Shown: one piece after another, positions 7,890 to 16,353 of the stretch
Layout of the letters: every line of letters begins with the position of its first letter
How positions within the stretch are numbered: position 1 is the first letter of the stretch
Assembly: GCA_026126105.1 (NCBI GenBank)
Contig: JAHCJV010000001.1
Coordinates: 124,001-188,000, forward strand
From: Enhydrobacter sp.
Lineage (GTDB): Bacteria > Pseudomonadota > Alphaproteobacteria > Reyranellales > Reyranellaceae
Length of the DNA stretch: 64,000 nt
Direction: 5' to 3'
Position numbers and translations under genes: made by a program
The notes under the pieces: model-generated
What the model was told of the DNA's origin: nothing
Databases searched by the model: none
Seen by the model: the letters and a program-made list of their open reading frames with translations, nothing else

Positions 7890-8051
7890 ATGTGGAGGCT
7901 GAACCTCGTCGCCTGGAGCCTGATAGCGGCTTGCTGCCTCGCGGCCTGCACGGGTGCACCCGGCGCCGACGGCCGATATGCCCACATGTATAGCGGTCGC
8001 AGCGGCGAAGGGGGGACAGGACTGCCCGTAACGCCCTATGAGCCGCGCTGA
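7890..8051 (+). CDS. Small putative lipoprotein
   Basis: A 53-residue frame starts MWRLNLVAWSLIAACCLAAC. This is a short charged N-terminus, a hydrophobic stretch and an L-A-A-C lipobox, so the mature form would be a lipidated peptide of about 34 residues rich in Gly and Tyr. No family was recognised. The ribosome-binding site is weak, and the 3' end overlaps the convergent metallopeptidase gene by 16 bases. Tiny lipoproteins of this type are common in alphaproteobacteria, but a chance frame is possible. Confidence 0.42.
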   Translation: MWRLNLVAWSLIAACCLAACTGAPGADGRYAHMYSGRSGEGGTGLPVTPYEPR

Positions 8052-9331
8052 GCGGCCGGGCCACGGTTGCGCCGCGCCTTGCGCTTGACCGGCACGGCGT
8101 AGGCCTCCTGGCCCCTGACCACCAGGTGAATGAAATGCAGCTTGCGCAGCACGGCAGGCGGCATCCTGAAGGGATAGAATTCCGGCTGCCCCATGCTGCG
8201 CGACAACTCGTTCACCACCGTGGTGAGCAGGACCCACGCATTCACCAGGGAGAGGAAGCGCCTGGCGCCCGGATGGTGGGGCGCATACAGGTCGGCAAGG
8301 GTGAAGCGCTCGACCTCGATCTTGATCTTCCTGCCGGTGAAGCCAAATCCGATCGCGGTGTCGAGGCTGTCGAGCAGGTGCAGGTAGTGCGCCCAGCTTT
8401 CCGCCCAGTCCTCCCACGGATGCGTCGACGCGTAGGAGCTGATGTGGCGGCTCGGCCAATCGGCGGGCGGACCCTTCTCGTAGTTTGCCCGTAGGGCAGC
8501 GGCGTAGTCTGCCCGCTCATCGCCGAACAGCGCCCGGAACGGCTCGTGCCAAACCGTGTCGGCCACGAGCCGGTCCCAGTAGTAATGGCCGATCTCGTGC
8601 CGGAAGTGCCCGACCAGCGTGCGATAGGGTTCGCGCAGGTCCTGCCTGATCTTCTCGCGCCTGGCGTCGTCGGCTTCCTCGATGTTCAGGGTGATCAGGC
8701 CGCTGGCATGGCCGGTCATCACGACCGGCCCGCCGGGAGGCGAGCGCAAGAGATCGAACGCGACGCCGCGCGCCGGGTCCTCGTCGACCTTGGATCTGAC
8801 CGGCAGGCCGACGGCGAGAAGCTGAGAAACCAGGCGCCGCTTGGCCTTCTCGATGGCCCACAGGTAACGCCGATTGTCGGCGTCCTCAAGATCCGGAACC
8901 GTGCGGTTCAAGCGACAGGAGATGCACGTCGGCGATGGATCCTCGTCCTTCACCAGCCAGTTGCACCGGGCCGGAGAGTCGAAGTTGAGACAGCGGCGAT
9001 AGCTGCCCGAGGACTCTGCGCTACCCGACAACCGCCACGTACCGGCGACCGCGCCGGCGATCAGTGTTCGGCTTTCACCCTGCAGCGGATCGTAGCCGAG
9101 AGGCGCGTGACACGCCGAACACCTGCTGTGACGAAAAAAGCTCGTGCGTCCGCAGTCGCAGCGATAGGCGCGGCCACGCCGCGGACGGTCGGGCGACCAC
9201 CACGAGTCCGAGAGTTGCTTCAGCCTGCTTCCGATGGACGACGACAAGAGACCCCCTTGCCGGACTATGTCGGATAGCCAGCCGCCGGGGAACACGCAAT
9301 CGAGCGCTCCGGCCTGTCGCCGTGATCCCAT
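8036..9331 (-). CDS. Putative zinc-binding metallopeptidase (COG4307/DUF2248 type)
   Basis: The protein has an N-terminal zinc-ribbon-like region (Cys58, Cys60, Cys71, Cys74, with FFRHSRCSAC) and further Cys pairs near 114-139. A metallopeptidase domain follows with HEIGH at 245-249, in GHFRHEIGHYYWDRL, and a conserved ASTHPWEDWAESWAHYLHLLD. This layout matches the uncharacterised zinc-binding metallopeptidase family COG4307. No signal peptide is evident, so it is probably cytosolic. ATG 9331 gives 431 residues. The first 45 residues look unlike the family and the true start may lie further in. It is divergent from hicAB. Confidence 0.78.
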   Translation of the reverse strand: MGSRRQAGALDCVFPGGWLSDIVRQGGLLSSSIGSRLKQLSDSWWSPDRPRRGRAYRCDCGRTSFFRHSRCSACHAPLGYDPLQGESRTLIAGAVAGTWRLSGSAESSGSYRRCLNFDSPARCNWLVKDEDPSPTCISCRLNRTVPDLEDADNRRYLWAIEKAKRRLVSQLLAVGLPVRSKVDEDPARGVAFDLLRSPPGGPVVMTGHASGLITLNIEEADDARREKIRQDLREPYRTLVGHFRHEIGHYYWDRLVADTVWHEPFRALFGDERADYAAALRANYEKGPPADWPSRHISSYASTHPWEDWAESWAHYLHLLDSLDTAIGFGFTGRKIKIEVERFTLADLYAPHHPGARRFLSLVNAWVLLTTVVNELSRSMGQPEFYPFRMPPAVLRKLHFIHLVVRGQEAYAVPVKRKARRNRGPAAQRGS

Positions 9332-9373
9332 CGCTGTGTGCGCTTAACCGACGGCAAGTGCAGTGTGTATTTC

Positions 9374-9568
9374 GTGTTTATCGATAGTAGGCCCTTCCTG
9401 AAGGCGCCGTGAGCCGACGGTTGGATCGAAGCCAACCACGTCCGCAGCCATAAGCAGTTCAAGCATCGGTCCAAGCCTGAACCGGTAACCGTTCCGCATC
9501 TCAGGCGAGAAATTCCGATGGGTACGCTACGGAGCATCGAAAAGCAGACTGGCCTCGAGCTCGAGTGA
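9374..9568 (+). pseudogene. hicA: hicA toxin remnant with internal UGA
   Basis: Reading from GTG 9374, codons 4-12 give DSRPFLKAP, then TGA at 9410-9412, then in the same frame ADGWIEANHVRSHKQFKH and on to GTLRSIEKQTGLELE and TGA at 9566. That is the full outline of a HicA mRNA-interferase (about 60 residues, with the catalytic His in S-H-x-Q-F), broken by one stop at codon 13. No ATG, GTG or TTG in this frame lies between the stop and Met 9518, so a downstream restart would lose the fold. The usual G-S-H-H is also changed to R-S-H-K. It precedes an intact hicB, the normal hicA-hicB order. Confidence 0.72.
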
Positions 9569-9573
9569 TCGCC

Positions 9574-9969
9574 ATGCAATACATCGCCTATCTGCACAAG
9601 ACCCGTAAGTCCGACTATGGCGTCAGCTTTCCCGATTTCCCGGGCTGCATCGCCGCGGGCAGGACCCTCGAGGAAGCCCGACGCATGGCCGGCGAAGCCT
9701 TGGCGCTCCATGTCGAGGGCCTTCTCGAGGACAGCGAAACCCTGCCTTATCCATCCACGCTCGACAGTCTCGTTCGCGATTCCGCCCTCAAGGATGCGGT
9801 GGCCTTCCTCGTGCCGCTCGACGACAAGGCGGGAAAAGCGGTGCGCATCAACATCACGGCGAGGCAAAGGCAGATCGAGGAGATCGACAGGCGCGCTCAG
9901 GCCGCAGGCCTCTCGCGATCGGCCTATATCGTCCAAGCTGCCCTTCGACCGTCGAAGCGGGCGGCCTGA
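9574..9969 (+). CDS. hicB: HicB-family antitoxin
   Basis: The 131-residue protein has the HicB partial RNase-H-like domain (YGVSFPDFPGCIAAGRTLEEA then ALALHVEGLLEDSETLPYPS). A C-terminal ribbon-helix-helix DNA-binding part follows (AVRINITARQRQIEEIDRRA, then LSRSAYIVQAAL). It would bind HicA and repress the operon. ATG 9574 follows the hicA stop by 5 bases; GTG 9565 in the same frame overlaps the hicA stop. Its partner appears to be inactivated, so this is either an orphan regulator or a module in decay. Confidence 0.9.
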   Translation: MQYIAYLHKTRKSDYGVSFPDFPGCIAAGRTLEEARRMAGEALALHVEGLLEDSETLPYPSTLDSLVRDSALKDAVAFLVPLDDKAGKAVRINITARQRQIEEIDRRAQAAGLSRSAYIVQAALRPSKRAA

Positions 9970-10107
9970 AGAAGCAGCAGCGCCGGGCTCCCGATGTCCG
10001 CGCCTCGGATAGGAGCGTCGAGCTTTCCCTAGTTCCCGGCTTCGCACGATTGCCGATTGGCGCGACCTGCTCGACGTCCAGATCGGGCGCGGCATCGAGC
10101 CAAAGGT

Positions 10108-10467
10108 TCAGCCGAGGTGCAGCCAAGGCAGCTTTTCCTCGCTGAAGGCCTGGCCGGTCGGGGCAAGGCCTGCCGGATCGTCGAAGGCGCCGAGATGGAG
10201 ATGCAGCTCGGTCGGCCAGCGGTCGCCCTCGTAGGTGAGCGTCGAGCCGCAACGCGAGCAGAAGCCGCGCCGAACGCCCGGCGATGAGGCGAAGTGTTCC
10301 GGCGCACCCGAGGTGAAGCGCACCTTGTCCTTCTCGAAACCCGCATAGGCAGAGACCGGCGCGCCGGTATGGCGGCGGCAGCTCCGGCAGTGGCAGTAGG
10401 CGGTCCATTTCGGGGTCCCTTCCGCGCTGAAGCGGACCTCGCCGCAGAGACATCCACCCTCGCGCAT
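10108..10467 (-). CDS. GFA family protein (glutathione-dependent formaldehyde-activating-like)
   Basis: The 119-residue protein carries the zinc-binding Cys pattern of the GFA/CENP-V family. These are C-x-C near the N-terminus (GGCLCGEVRF), C-x2-C in YCHCRSCRRHTGAP, and C-x2-C in GFCSRCGSTLTY. Family founders bind glutathione and aid formation of S-hydroxymethylglutathione, but most members have unknown substrates. There is a good length match and a single domain. The gene is isolated and minus-strand; the 138 bases between hicB and its stop hold nothing I can identify. Confidence 0.9.
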   Translation of the reverse strand: MREGGCLCGEVRFSAEGTPKWTAYCHCRSCRRHTGAPVSAYAGFEKDKVRFTSGAPEHFASSPGVRRGFCSRCGSTLTYEGDRWPTELHLHLGAFDDPAGLAPTGQAFSEEKLPWLHLG

Positions 10468-10645
10468 GCCAATGCCCTCCTGCTTTGCTTGTCTGGCTCG
10501 CCGAGCCGCCCTGCATACTCTACGACATCATGGCCACTGCCGTGCGTATCGACCATCCCGACCCGATTCGAGTGCCGCTTCAAAGGGGCATTCGTCGCAC
10601 CCGTGTTGAGTTTTCTGTTGCGACGACTTACAGCGCACCCGGAAC

Positions 10646-11812
10646 ATGTCTTCATTCTCGAGAAAGCTTTGGCCGCCGCTTCTGGCGCTTGCCGTTATTA
10701 TCATTGCCGTTGTCGTGTTGCCATTTCCGGCGGCGATAGCCGTCATAGGGCTGGTCAGCATCGTCTCGATCGTGCGCATGCGAAAGCCGCTCTGGCGCAA
10801 CGCGGCGCTTGTCACGGGTTCGCTACTGCTGGGGCTGGCGGGCATCGAGTTCGCTCTCGGTATCCTCGAACCGCGCGGCGAGGAGGTCGGCGCCGTCCGG
10901 GTCCAGGATCCGAAATGGTGGTATCCGTGGGATCCAGTGGTCCAGTTCCGGCCGATTCCCGATATCGTCGTGAAGGCGCGCGCGACGTATCGCGACAAGC
11001 TCCTCTACGACGTCAAGTACAGGATCCTGCCGTCGGGCGATCGCGAGGTGCCGGGCTCCGTCGATGCTGGCCCCACCTACATGTTTATCGGTGATTCCTA
11101 CACCTTCTCCCAAGGCGTCGAGGATTCCGAGACATTGCCCTCGCAATTTGCGCGGCAATTGAATCCGCCGGCACATGTCGTCAATCTCGGCGTGCCGGGA
11201 TGGGGCGCCACCCACATGGTGCGGGCGATCGAGGCCGGCCTGTTCGACAAATACGTCGTCGGCAAGGTGGCCGCGGTCATCACCTGGGTGACGCCGCCGC
11301 ATCTCGAGCGGGTCACCGGTGATTCCTCCTGGCTCGACAATGCGCCGCGCTACGACTACGGCGCGGACGGCAAGCTGCATCACACCGGTACATTCAAGGA
11401 GTATCGCTGGGCGCATCCGCTGGACGGCCTGGCCTATCTGGCGCGCGCCCATCTGCATATCGTGCGGCGGCTTACCAACGCGGCGCAGGAACGCGAGCAG
11501 ACCAGGCTTTATGTCGATCTCGTCAAGCGGCTGCAGGAGCTGGTGCGGGAGCGCTTCGACGCGCCACTGATCCTGCTGAGCAATGGCCCGGAGCAATCGC
11601 CCCCCGATCAGCCCGACATAAACTACCTGCCAGCCTTCGACGGCCTGCGCGGCATCGGTGCGCCGGTCATTTCTGTTCGCAAGCTCATTGGACCGATGGA
11701 CACTTGGGATCGCTACTTCATTCCGCATGACGGCCATCCCACGCCGCTGCTCAACCGCGTGGTCGCCGACGCGCTGATTGAACATTTCGCCAAGGCGCAG
11801 CGCTCGAATTGA
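10646..11812 (+). CDS. Membrane-anchored SGNH/GDSL-like hydrolase
   Basis: The N-terminal 75 residues hold two hydrophobic helices (about 11-43 and 54-73). A periplasmic SGNH-type domain follows. Block I is MFIGDSYTFSQG with nucleophile Ser151, and the C-terminal block is HDGHPTPLLNRVVADAL with the catalytic Asp/His pair. A middle GVPGWGATHMV fits block II/III. Proteins like this deacetylate or esterify cell-surface polysaccharides (the AlgX/AlgJ-like group), but no polysaccharide genes are adjacent. The start is ATG 10646, and a feruloyl-CoA-synthase-like gene follows 58 bases later on the same strand. Confidence 0.75.
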   Translation: MSSFSRKLWPPLLALAVIIIAVVVLPFPAAIAVIGLVSIVSIVRMRKPLWRNAALVTGSLLLGLAGIEFALGILEPRGEEVGAVRVQDPKWWYPWDPVVQFRPIPDIVVKARATYRDKLLYDVKYRILPSGDREVPGSVDAGPTYMFIGDSYTFSQGVEDSETLPSQFARQLNPPAHVVNLGVPGWGATHMVRAIEAGLFDKYVVGKVAAVITWVTPPHLERVTGDSSWLDNAPRYDYGADGKLHHTGTFKEYRWAHPLDGLAYLARAHLHIVRRLTNAAQEREQTRLYVDLVKRLQELVRERFDAPLILLSNGPEQSPPDQPDINYLPAFDGLRGIGAPVISVRKLIGPMDTWDRYFIPHDGHPTPLLNRVVADALIEHFAKAQRSN

Positions 11813-11870
11813 CCCCTGCCTGTTATCCCGCCAGCTTTCGTTCACCAAGGATCGGGGAGGAGGCAAGCGA

Positions 11871-13661
11871 GTGAGTCACGTCGCGCCCATGCGTTCGCTC
11901 AATCGGCCCCTGCCGACGGTGTCCGTCGAACGGCGGCCGGACGGAGTTCTTGTGCTTTCGGGCGGCCGCGAATTGTCGGATGGGCTGCCGCTGATGATCG
12001 ACTGGCTGCAGCGCGCCGCCGAGCGCCGGCCGCACGTCACCTTCCTTGCCGAGCGGCGCGGGGCGGATCGGGCTTGGCAGCGGCTCTCCTATGCCGAAGC
12101 CTGGGCAAAGACCGGCGCAGTCGCTTCCTGGCTGATCGCCCACGGCTTGGGGCCCGACTCCCCTCCTGCGGCGATTCTCTCCGACAACAGCCTCGAGAAT
12201 GCGTTGTTCGTGTTCGGCGCGATGCGCGCGGGTCTGCTGGTGGCGCCGATCTCGCCCAACTACTCGCTGTCGGGCGATTTCACCCGGCTCGATCATGCGC
12301 TCGGCCTCGTGCAGCCGGCACTGGTCTTCGCCCAGGATTCCGTCGTCTACGCCAAGGCCCTCGATCGCGTGAACGGACGCATCATTACGGTCGACGGAAA
12401 GCGCGGCCTGCCATTCGGGGCGCTGACATCCGCCTCGATCGATGCCGCGGTTGCCGAGCGGCGGACGCATATCACCGCCGACACACCGGCCAAGATTCTG
12501 TTCACGTCGGGCTCGACCGGAATGGCCAAAGGCGTGCTGAACACGCACGGCAATCTGACGGCTGCGGCCGAAATGATCCGCATGGTCGGCGAGCCACTCG
12601 ACGATCAGCGTGTTGCCCTCTCGCTCGACTGGCTGCCCTGGCATCATACCTGGGGCGGCAACGCCAACCTCAACAGCGTCGTCCGTGTCGCCGGGTCGAT
12701 GTACATCGACGGCGGCCGGCCCCTGCCGGGCCGCTTCCAGGAAACACTGGAGAATCTGCGCGAACTCTCGCCGTCGGGTTTCGGGACAGTGCCCGCGGCC
12801 TATCCGATGTTGCTCGAGGCGCTCGAGCGCGACGCCGACCTGCGCGCCAAGTTCTTCAAGAACATGCGGGGTCTTGGATATGGCGGCGCACTACTGCCGC
12901 AGGAGAGCTTCGACCGTCTGCAAGGGGTGGCGACGGAGCAGCTCGGCGAGCGCCTGCCGTTCGGCTGCGGCTGGGGCATGACAGAGACCACCAGCACGGG
13001 CCTGATGGTCTATTGGAACGTCGAGCGCGCTGGGCTCCTCGGCCTGCCGCAGCCGGGCATGCTGGCCAAGCTGGTACCAGCGGGTGACCGCTACGAGCTG
13101 CGCGTAAAGGGCCCGAACGTCATGCCGGGCTACTACCGCAATCCCGAAGCGACGGCAGACGCGTTCGACGAAGAAGGCTTCTTCCGGACTGGCGATGCTG
13201 CGCGCTGGGTCGAAGAGCACCGGCCGGAATCGGGCCTCGCCTTCGCGGGCCGTCTGTCGGAGGAGTTCAAGCTGTCGTCAGGGACCTGGGTGCGCGCCAC
13301 CACCCTGCGCACGCAGCTGATCGACGCGCTGCAACCCTATGTGCGCGACCTGGTGATCGCCGCCCCCGATCGGCCGTGGCTCGGCGCGCTGGTCTGGCTG
13401 GACCGGACTACCTGCGCCGAAGCGGGCGGCGAGGCTGCGTGGCGTCCTGCCTTGGAGCGGTTGCTCATCGCGTTCAACGCCCGGCCCGGAGGCTCCAGCA
13501 CGCGAATCAGACGGCTCCTGCCGCTCGATGAGTTGCCGCAGCCGCACGCCGGCGAGGTCACCGACAAACGATCCATCAATGCGCGGCGTGTGCTCGAGCG
13601 CCGTGCGGCCGACGTCGGGCGCCTCTATGCCGAACCCGCCGACCCCGACGCGATCGGCTGA
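11871..13661 (+). CDS. AMP-dependent acyl-CoA ligase, feruloyl-CoA synthase-like
   Basis: The 596-residue adenylate-forming enzyme has the P-loop FTSGSTGMAKG, a GMTETTS region, the adenylate site FFRTGDAARWVE and a C-terminal FKLSSGTWVR. The last of these, with the lack of a usual final lysine motif, recalls feruloyl-CoA synthases that activate hydroxycinnamates for vanillin release. No enoyl-CoA hydratase/lyase (Ech) partner is adjacent, so an aromatic-acid substrate is a family-based guess. I chose GTG 11871 because GGAGG lies 9 bases upstream; ATG 11889 is the alternative. Confidence 0.8.
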   Translation: MSHVAPMRSLNRPLPTVSVERRPDGVLVLSGGRELSDGLPLMIDWLQRAAERRPHVTFLAERRGADRAWQRLSYAEAWAKTGAVASWLIAHGLGPDSPPAAILSDNSLENALFVFGAMRAGLLVAPISPNYSLSGDFTRLDHALGLVQPALVFAQDSVVYAKALDRVNGRIITVDGKRGLPFGALTSASIDAAVAERRTHITADTPAKILFTSGSTGMAKGVLNTHGNLTAAAEMIRMVGEPLDDQRVALSLDWLPWHHTWGGNANLNSVVRVAGSMYIDGGRPLPGRFQETLENLRELSPSGFGTVPAAYPMLLEALERDADLRAKFFKNMRGLGYGGALLPQESFDRLQGVATEQLGERLPFGCGWGMTETTSTGLMVYWNVERAGLLGLPQPGMLAKLVPAGDRYELRVKGPNVMPGYYRNPEATADAFDEEGFFRTGDAARWVEEHRPESGLAFAGRLSEEFKLSSGTWVRATTLRTQLIDALQPYVRDLVIAAPDRPWLGALVWLDRTTCAEAGGEAAWRPALERLLIAFNARPGGSSTRIRRLLPLDELPQPHAGEVTDKRSINARRVLERRAADVGRLYAEPADPDAIG

Positions 13662-13677
13662 TGCTCTTTGTTTTTTG

Positions 13678-13706
13678 TTGACAATTTGCCGGGTGGGCTC
13701 GCTAAT
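13678..13706 (+). promoter_or_regulatory. Sigma70-type promoter for the GntR-ABC operon
   Basis: TTGACA at 13678-13683 and GCTAAT at 13701-13706 are separated by exactly 17 bases. They lie about 50 bases upstream of the GTG start of the GntR gene, within an AT-rich pocket that stands out from the surrounding GC-rich DNA. This would drive the regulator and the coupled importer genes. Confidence 0.65.
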
Positions 13707-13752
13707 TCACTCCGTGTGACGCGCCGTCAAGAGCGCTCCTCCGGAGGACAAC

Positions 13753-14472
13753 GTGGACCAGCAGACGGCCTCGGGACCGATTTGCGCGCTGACATTGCCG
13801 CAGCAGATCGCGGACCACCTCGGCCATCGCATCATGAACGGCGAGCTCGTGCCGGGCGCGCGCCTGAAGGAAGAGGAATTCGCCGGGCTCTATGACGTGA
13901 GCCGCGGGCCCGTGCGCGAAGCGTTCCGCATTCTGGAGCGTCGGGGTTTCATAGAGATCGTACCGCGTCATGGGGCTCGCGTGCGCGCGTTCGATCCTGC
14001 AGACCTCGCGGCGCTGTTCAGTGTACGCGCCGTCCTGTTCGGCCTCGCCGCGCGCCAGGCCACCGAGCGCGCCGAGCCCGAGCTGCCCGGCCTGCTGGCC
14101 GCGCAGGTGGCGCGCCTGCGCCGGTCGGCCGAGGCCATGGACATAAGCCCGCGGGAGCACGCGATCATCGCGGGCGACACTCAGCATCTGATCGCCCGTC
14201 TGAGCGGCAACAAGCCCTTGCTGCGCACGTTCGAGGAGCTGACCAGCCGCGCTCTGTGGCGAATGGCGTGGAGCGAACGGCCGCTCGATCTCACGACGCG
14301 TGACCGACGTCAGGAGTCGGCGCGCTTGTGGGGCGATCTCCTCGCGGCCATGACGGCGGGCAACGCCCTCGACGCCGAACGCTTTGCGCGTGCCATCCTG
14401 GAGGCATCCCGCGATCACATGATCGCCGCCATGGTGGCGCAGCGCCTGTTGCCGGCCGACGCGGCCGACTGA
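13753..14472 (+). CDS. GntR-family transcriptional regulator, FCD subclass
   Basis: The N-terminal winged helix reads PQQIADHLGHRIMNGELVPGARLKEEEFAGLYDVSRGPVREAFRILERRGFIEIVPRHGARV in outline, with the classic VSRGPVREA recognition helix. An all-helical FCD ligand-binding domain occupies the C-terminal 140 residues. These regulators usually sense carboxylic acids. The start GTG 13753 follows GGAGGA. Its stop overlaps the ATG of the first permease gene (TGATG), so regulator and transporter are translationally coupled, which makes the transporter operon its likely target. Confidence 0.9.
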   Translation: MDQQTASGPICALTLPQQIADHLGHRIMNGELVPGARLKEEEFAGLYDVSRGPVREAFRILERRGFIEIVPRHGARVRAFDPADLAALFSVRAVLFGLAARQATERAEPELPGLLAAQVARLRRSAEAMDISPREHAIIAGDTQHLIARLSGNKPLLRTFEELTSRALWRMAWSERPLDLTTRDRRQESARLWGDLLAAMTAGNALDAERFARAILEASRDHMIAAMVAQRLLPADAAD

Positions 14473-15428
14473 TGCAGGCCTACATCATCCGCCGCCTGCT
14501 GGCACTCATTCCGACGCTGTTCTTCGCCAGCGTGATTGTGTTCGTCACGGTGCGCATGATCCCGGGCGACGTCATCGACCTGATGCTCAGCCAGAACGAC
14601 ATCGCCGCCGCCAAGATGGGCCGCGAGCAGCTCGAGAAGGCGCTCGGCTTCGATACGCCGATGTGGATCCAGTACGGCAAGTGGGTGGGCAACATCCTGT
14701 TGCACGGGGATTTCGGCAGGTCGCTCTGGCAGAACACACCGGTGGGCGAGCAGCTCATGGCGCGACTGCCGATCACCTTCGAGCTCGGCCTGATGGCGCT
14801 GTTCTTCGGCTTGCTGATCGCCATTCCGATCGGCGTCTATTCGGCCGTGCGCCAGGACAGCGGCGGTGACTATGTCGCGCGCTCCTTCTCGATCCTCATG
14901 CTCGCCGTACCGTCGTTCTGGATCGGCACCATGGTGATGGTGTTTCCGTCGATCTGGTGGGGCTGGTCGCCGCCGATGCAGTTTGTGTCGTTCACGGCCG
15001 ATCCGCTGGGCAATCTCAGCCAGATGATCACACCCGCGATCATTCTGGGCTTCAGCCTGTCGGCGCTCACCATGCGGCTCACCCGCACCATGATGCTCGA
15101 AGTGCTGCGCCAGGACTTCATTCGCACGGCGTGGGCCAAGGGGCTCGGCGAGAACCTCGTCGTGATGCGCCATGCGTTGCGCAATGCCCTCATCCCGGTG
15201 GTCACGCTGATCGGCCTGCAGGCGCCCCTCCTGATCGGCGGCGCGGTCATCATGGAGCAGATCTTCGTCATTCCCGGCATGGGCCTGCTGCTGCTCGACG
15301 CCGTGAGCCAGCGCGATTATCCGATCATCACCGGCGTGTTCCTGATCGTCGGCGTGGCGGTGATGGTGATCAACCTGTTGGTCGACCTCAGCTACGGCCT
15401 GCTCGATCCCAAAGTGAGGTACCGCTGA
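14472..15428 (+). CDS. Peptide/nickel-type ABC transporter permease (DppB-like)
   Basis: This inner-membrane permease has 318 residues, an N-terminal cytoplasmic YIIRRLLALIPTLF start and about six helices. The DppB signature is near residues 220-260, with the EAA-type loop RQDFIRTAWAKGLGE, and the C-terminus is LLVDLSYGLLDPKVRYR. It pairs with the DppC-like permease, whose ATG overlaps its stop. With the downstream receptor and two ATPases it forms a complete importer. Confidence 0.92.
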   Translation: MQAYIIRRLLALIPTLFFASVIVFVTVRMIPGDVIDLMLSQNDIAAAKMGREQLEKALGFDTPMWIQYGKWVGNILLHGDFGRSLWQNTPVGEQLMARLPITFELGLMALFFGLLIAIPIGVYSAVRQDSGGDYVARSFSILMLAVPSFWIGTMVMVFPSIWWGWSPPMQFVSFTADPLGNLSQMITPAIILGFSLSALTMRLTRTMMLEVLRQDFIRTAWAKGLGENLVVMRHALRNALIPVVTLIGLQAPLLIGGAVIMEQIFVIPGMGLLLLDAVSQRDYPIITGVFLIVGVAVMVINLLVDLSYGLLDPKVRYR

Positions 15429-16327
15429 TGGCGTCGATCGCCGAGACCTCTCAGGCGGCGACGCGGCGTCGCTCGCGCAATCCGGTGCTGCACTTCGTCG
15501 GCCGCTTGTTTCGCGAGAAGCCGCTGGGCGCGGTCTGTGCGGTGATCTTCGTCCTGTTCCTCCTGTGCGGGATATTTGCGGACTTGATCGCGCCGTACGG
15601 CTACAACCAGATCGCCCCTCTCAAGCGGCTGCGGCCGCCGTCCCTCGATTTTCCGTTCGGCACCGACAATCTCGGCCGCGACATGCTCTCGCGCTGCATC
15701 TATGGCGCGCAGCTTTCGGTGATCATCGGCTTTTGCGCCGCGGGCATCGCCACCGTGATCTCGATCGTGCTCGGCATCGTCTCGGGCTATCTCGGCGGCA
15801 AGTTCGATCTCGTCGTGCAGCGCTTCGTCGATGCCTGGATGAGCTTTCCCGACCTCATCATCCTGATCGTCGTGGTCTCGGTAGTGGGCCCGGGCATGAT
15901 CCAGATCATCTGCACGCTCGGTCTCCTGCTCGGCATCGCGGGCTCGCGCATCATCCGCGGCGCTGTGGTCTCGGTGCGCGAGAACATGTACGTCCATGCC
16001 GCGCAATCGACGGGCGCCTCGACCTTCCGCGTGCTGTGGCGCCACATCCTGCCCAACGTCATGGCGCCGGTGATCGTGCTGTTCACCACCCGGGTCGGCA
16101 CGGTCATCCTGGCGGAATCCGGCCTGTCCTTCCTCGGCCTCGGCGTGCCGCCGCCGGCGCCGACCTGGGGCGGGCTGCTGTCGGGCAGCGGCCGCACCTA
16201 CATGCTGCAGGGGCCATGGCTCGCCTTGGCGCCCGGCCTCTGCCTCACGGTCGTGGTCTACGCCACCAACATGTTCGGCGACGCGTTGCGCGATCTTCTC
16301 GATCCGCGCATGCGCGGATCGCGCTGA
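15428..16327 (+). CDS. Peptide/nickel-type ABC transporter permease (DppC-like)
   Basis: The 299-residue permease begins with a cytoplasmic arm, then has the DppC N-terminal segment APYGYNQIAPLKRLRPPS and the FPFGTDNLGRDMLSRCIYGAQLS motif. It has about five to six membrane helices. The EAA loop VHAAQSTGASTFRVLWRHILPN contacts the ATPase, and it ends DALRDLLDPRMRGSR. It is the second half of the membrane channel with the preceding gene, translationally coupled through TGATG. Confidence 0.93.
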   Translation: MASIAETSQAATRRRSRNPVLHFVGRLFREKPLGAVCAVIFVLFLLCGIFADLIAPYGYNQIAPLKRLRPPSLDFPFGTDNLGRDMLSRCIYGAQLSVIIGFCAAGIATVISIVLGIVSGYLGGKFDLVVQRFVDAWMSFPDLIILIVVVSVVGPGMIQIICTLGLLLGIAGSRIIRGAVVSVRENMYVHAAQSTGASTFRVLWRHILPNVMAPVIVLFTTRVGTVILAESGLSFLGLGVPPPAPTWGGLLSGSGRTYMLQGPWLALAPGLCLTVVVYATNMFGDALRDLLDPRMRGSR

Positions 16328-16353
16328 CCAAGAAAGCGAGAAGGGAGAATGTC

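Noticed and set aside
9410..9436. The UGA in the hicA remnant is followed by GGTTGG...CCAACC, a perfect 6-bp hairpin, which could suggest another selenocysteine site.
   Set aside because: The loop begins only 13 bases after the UGA, against 18 in the two convincing genes. HicA proteins have no Cys or Sec motif, and the following residues show other damage to the active site. A nonsense mutation is the simpler reading.
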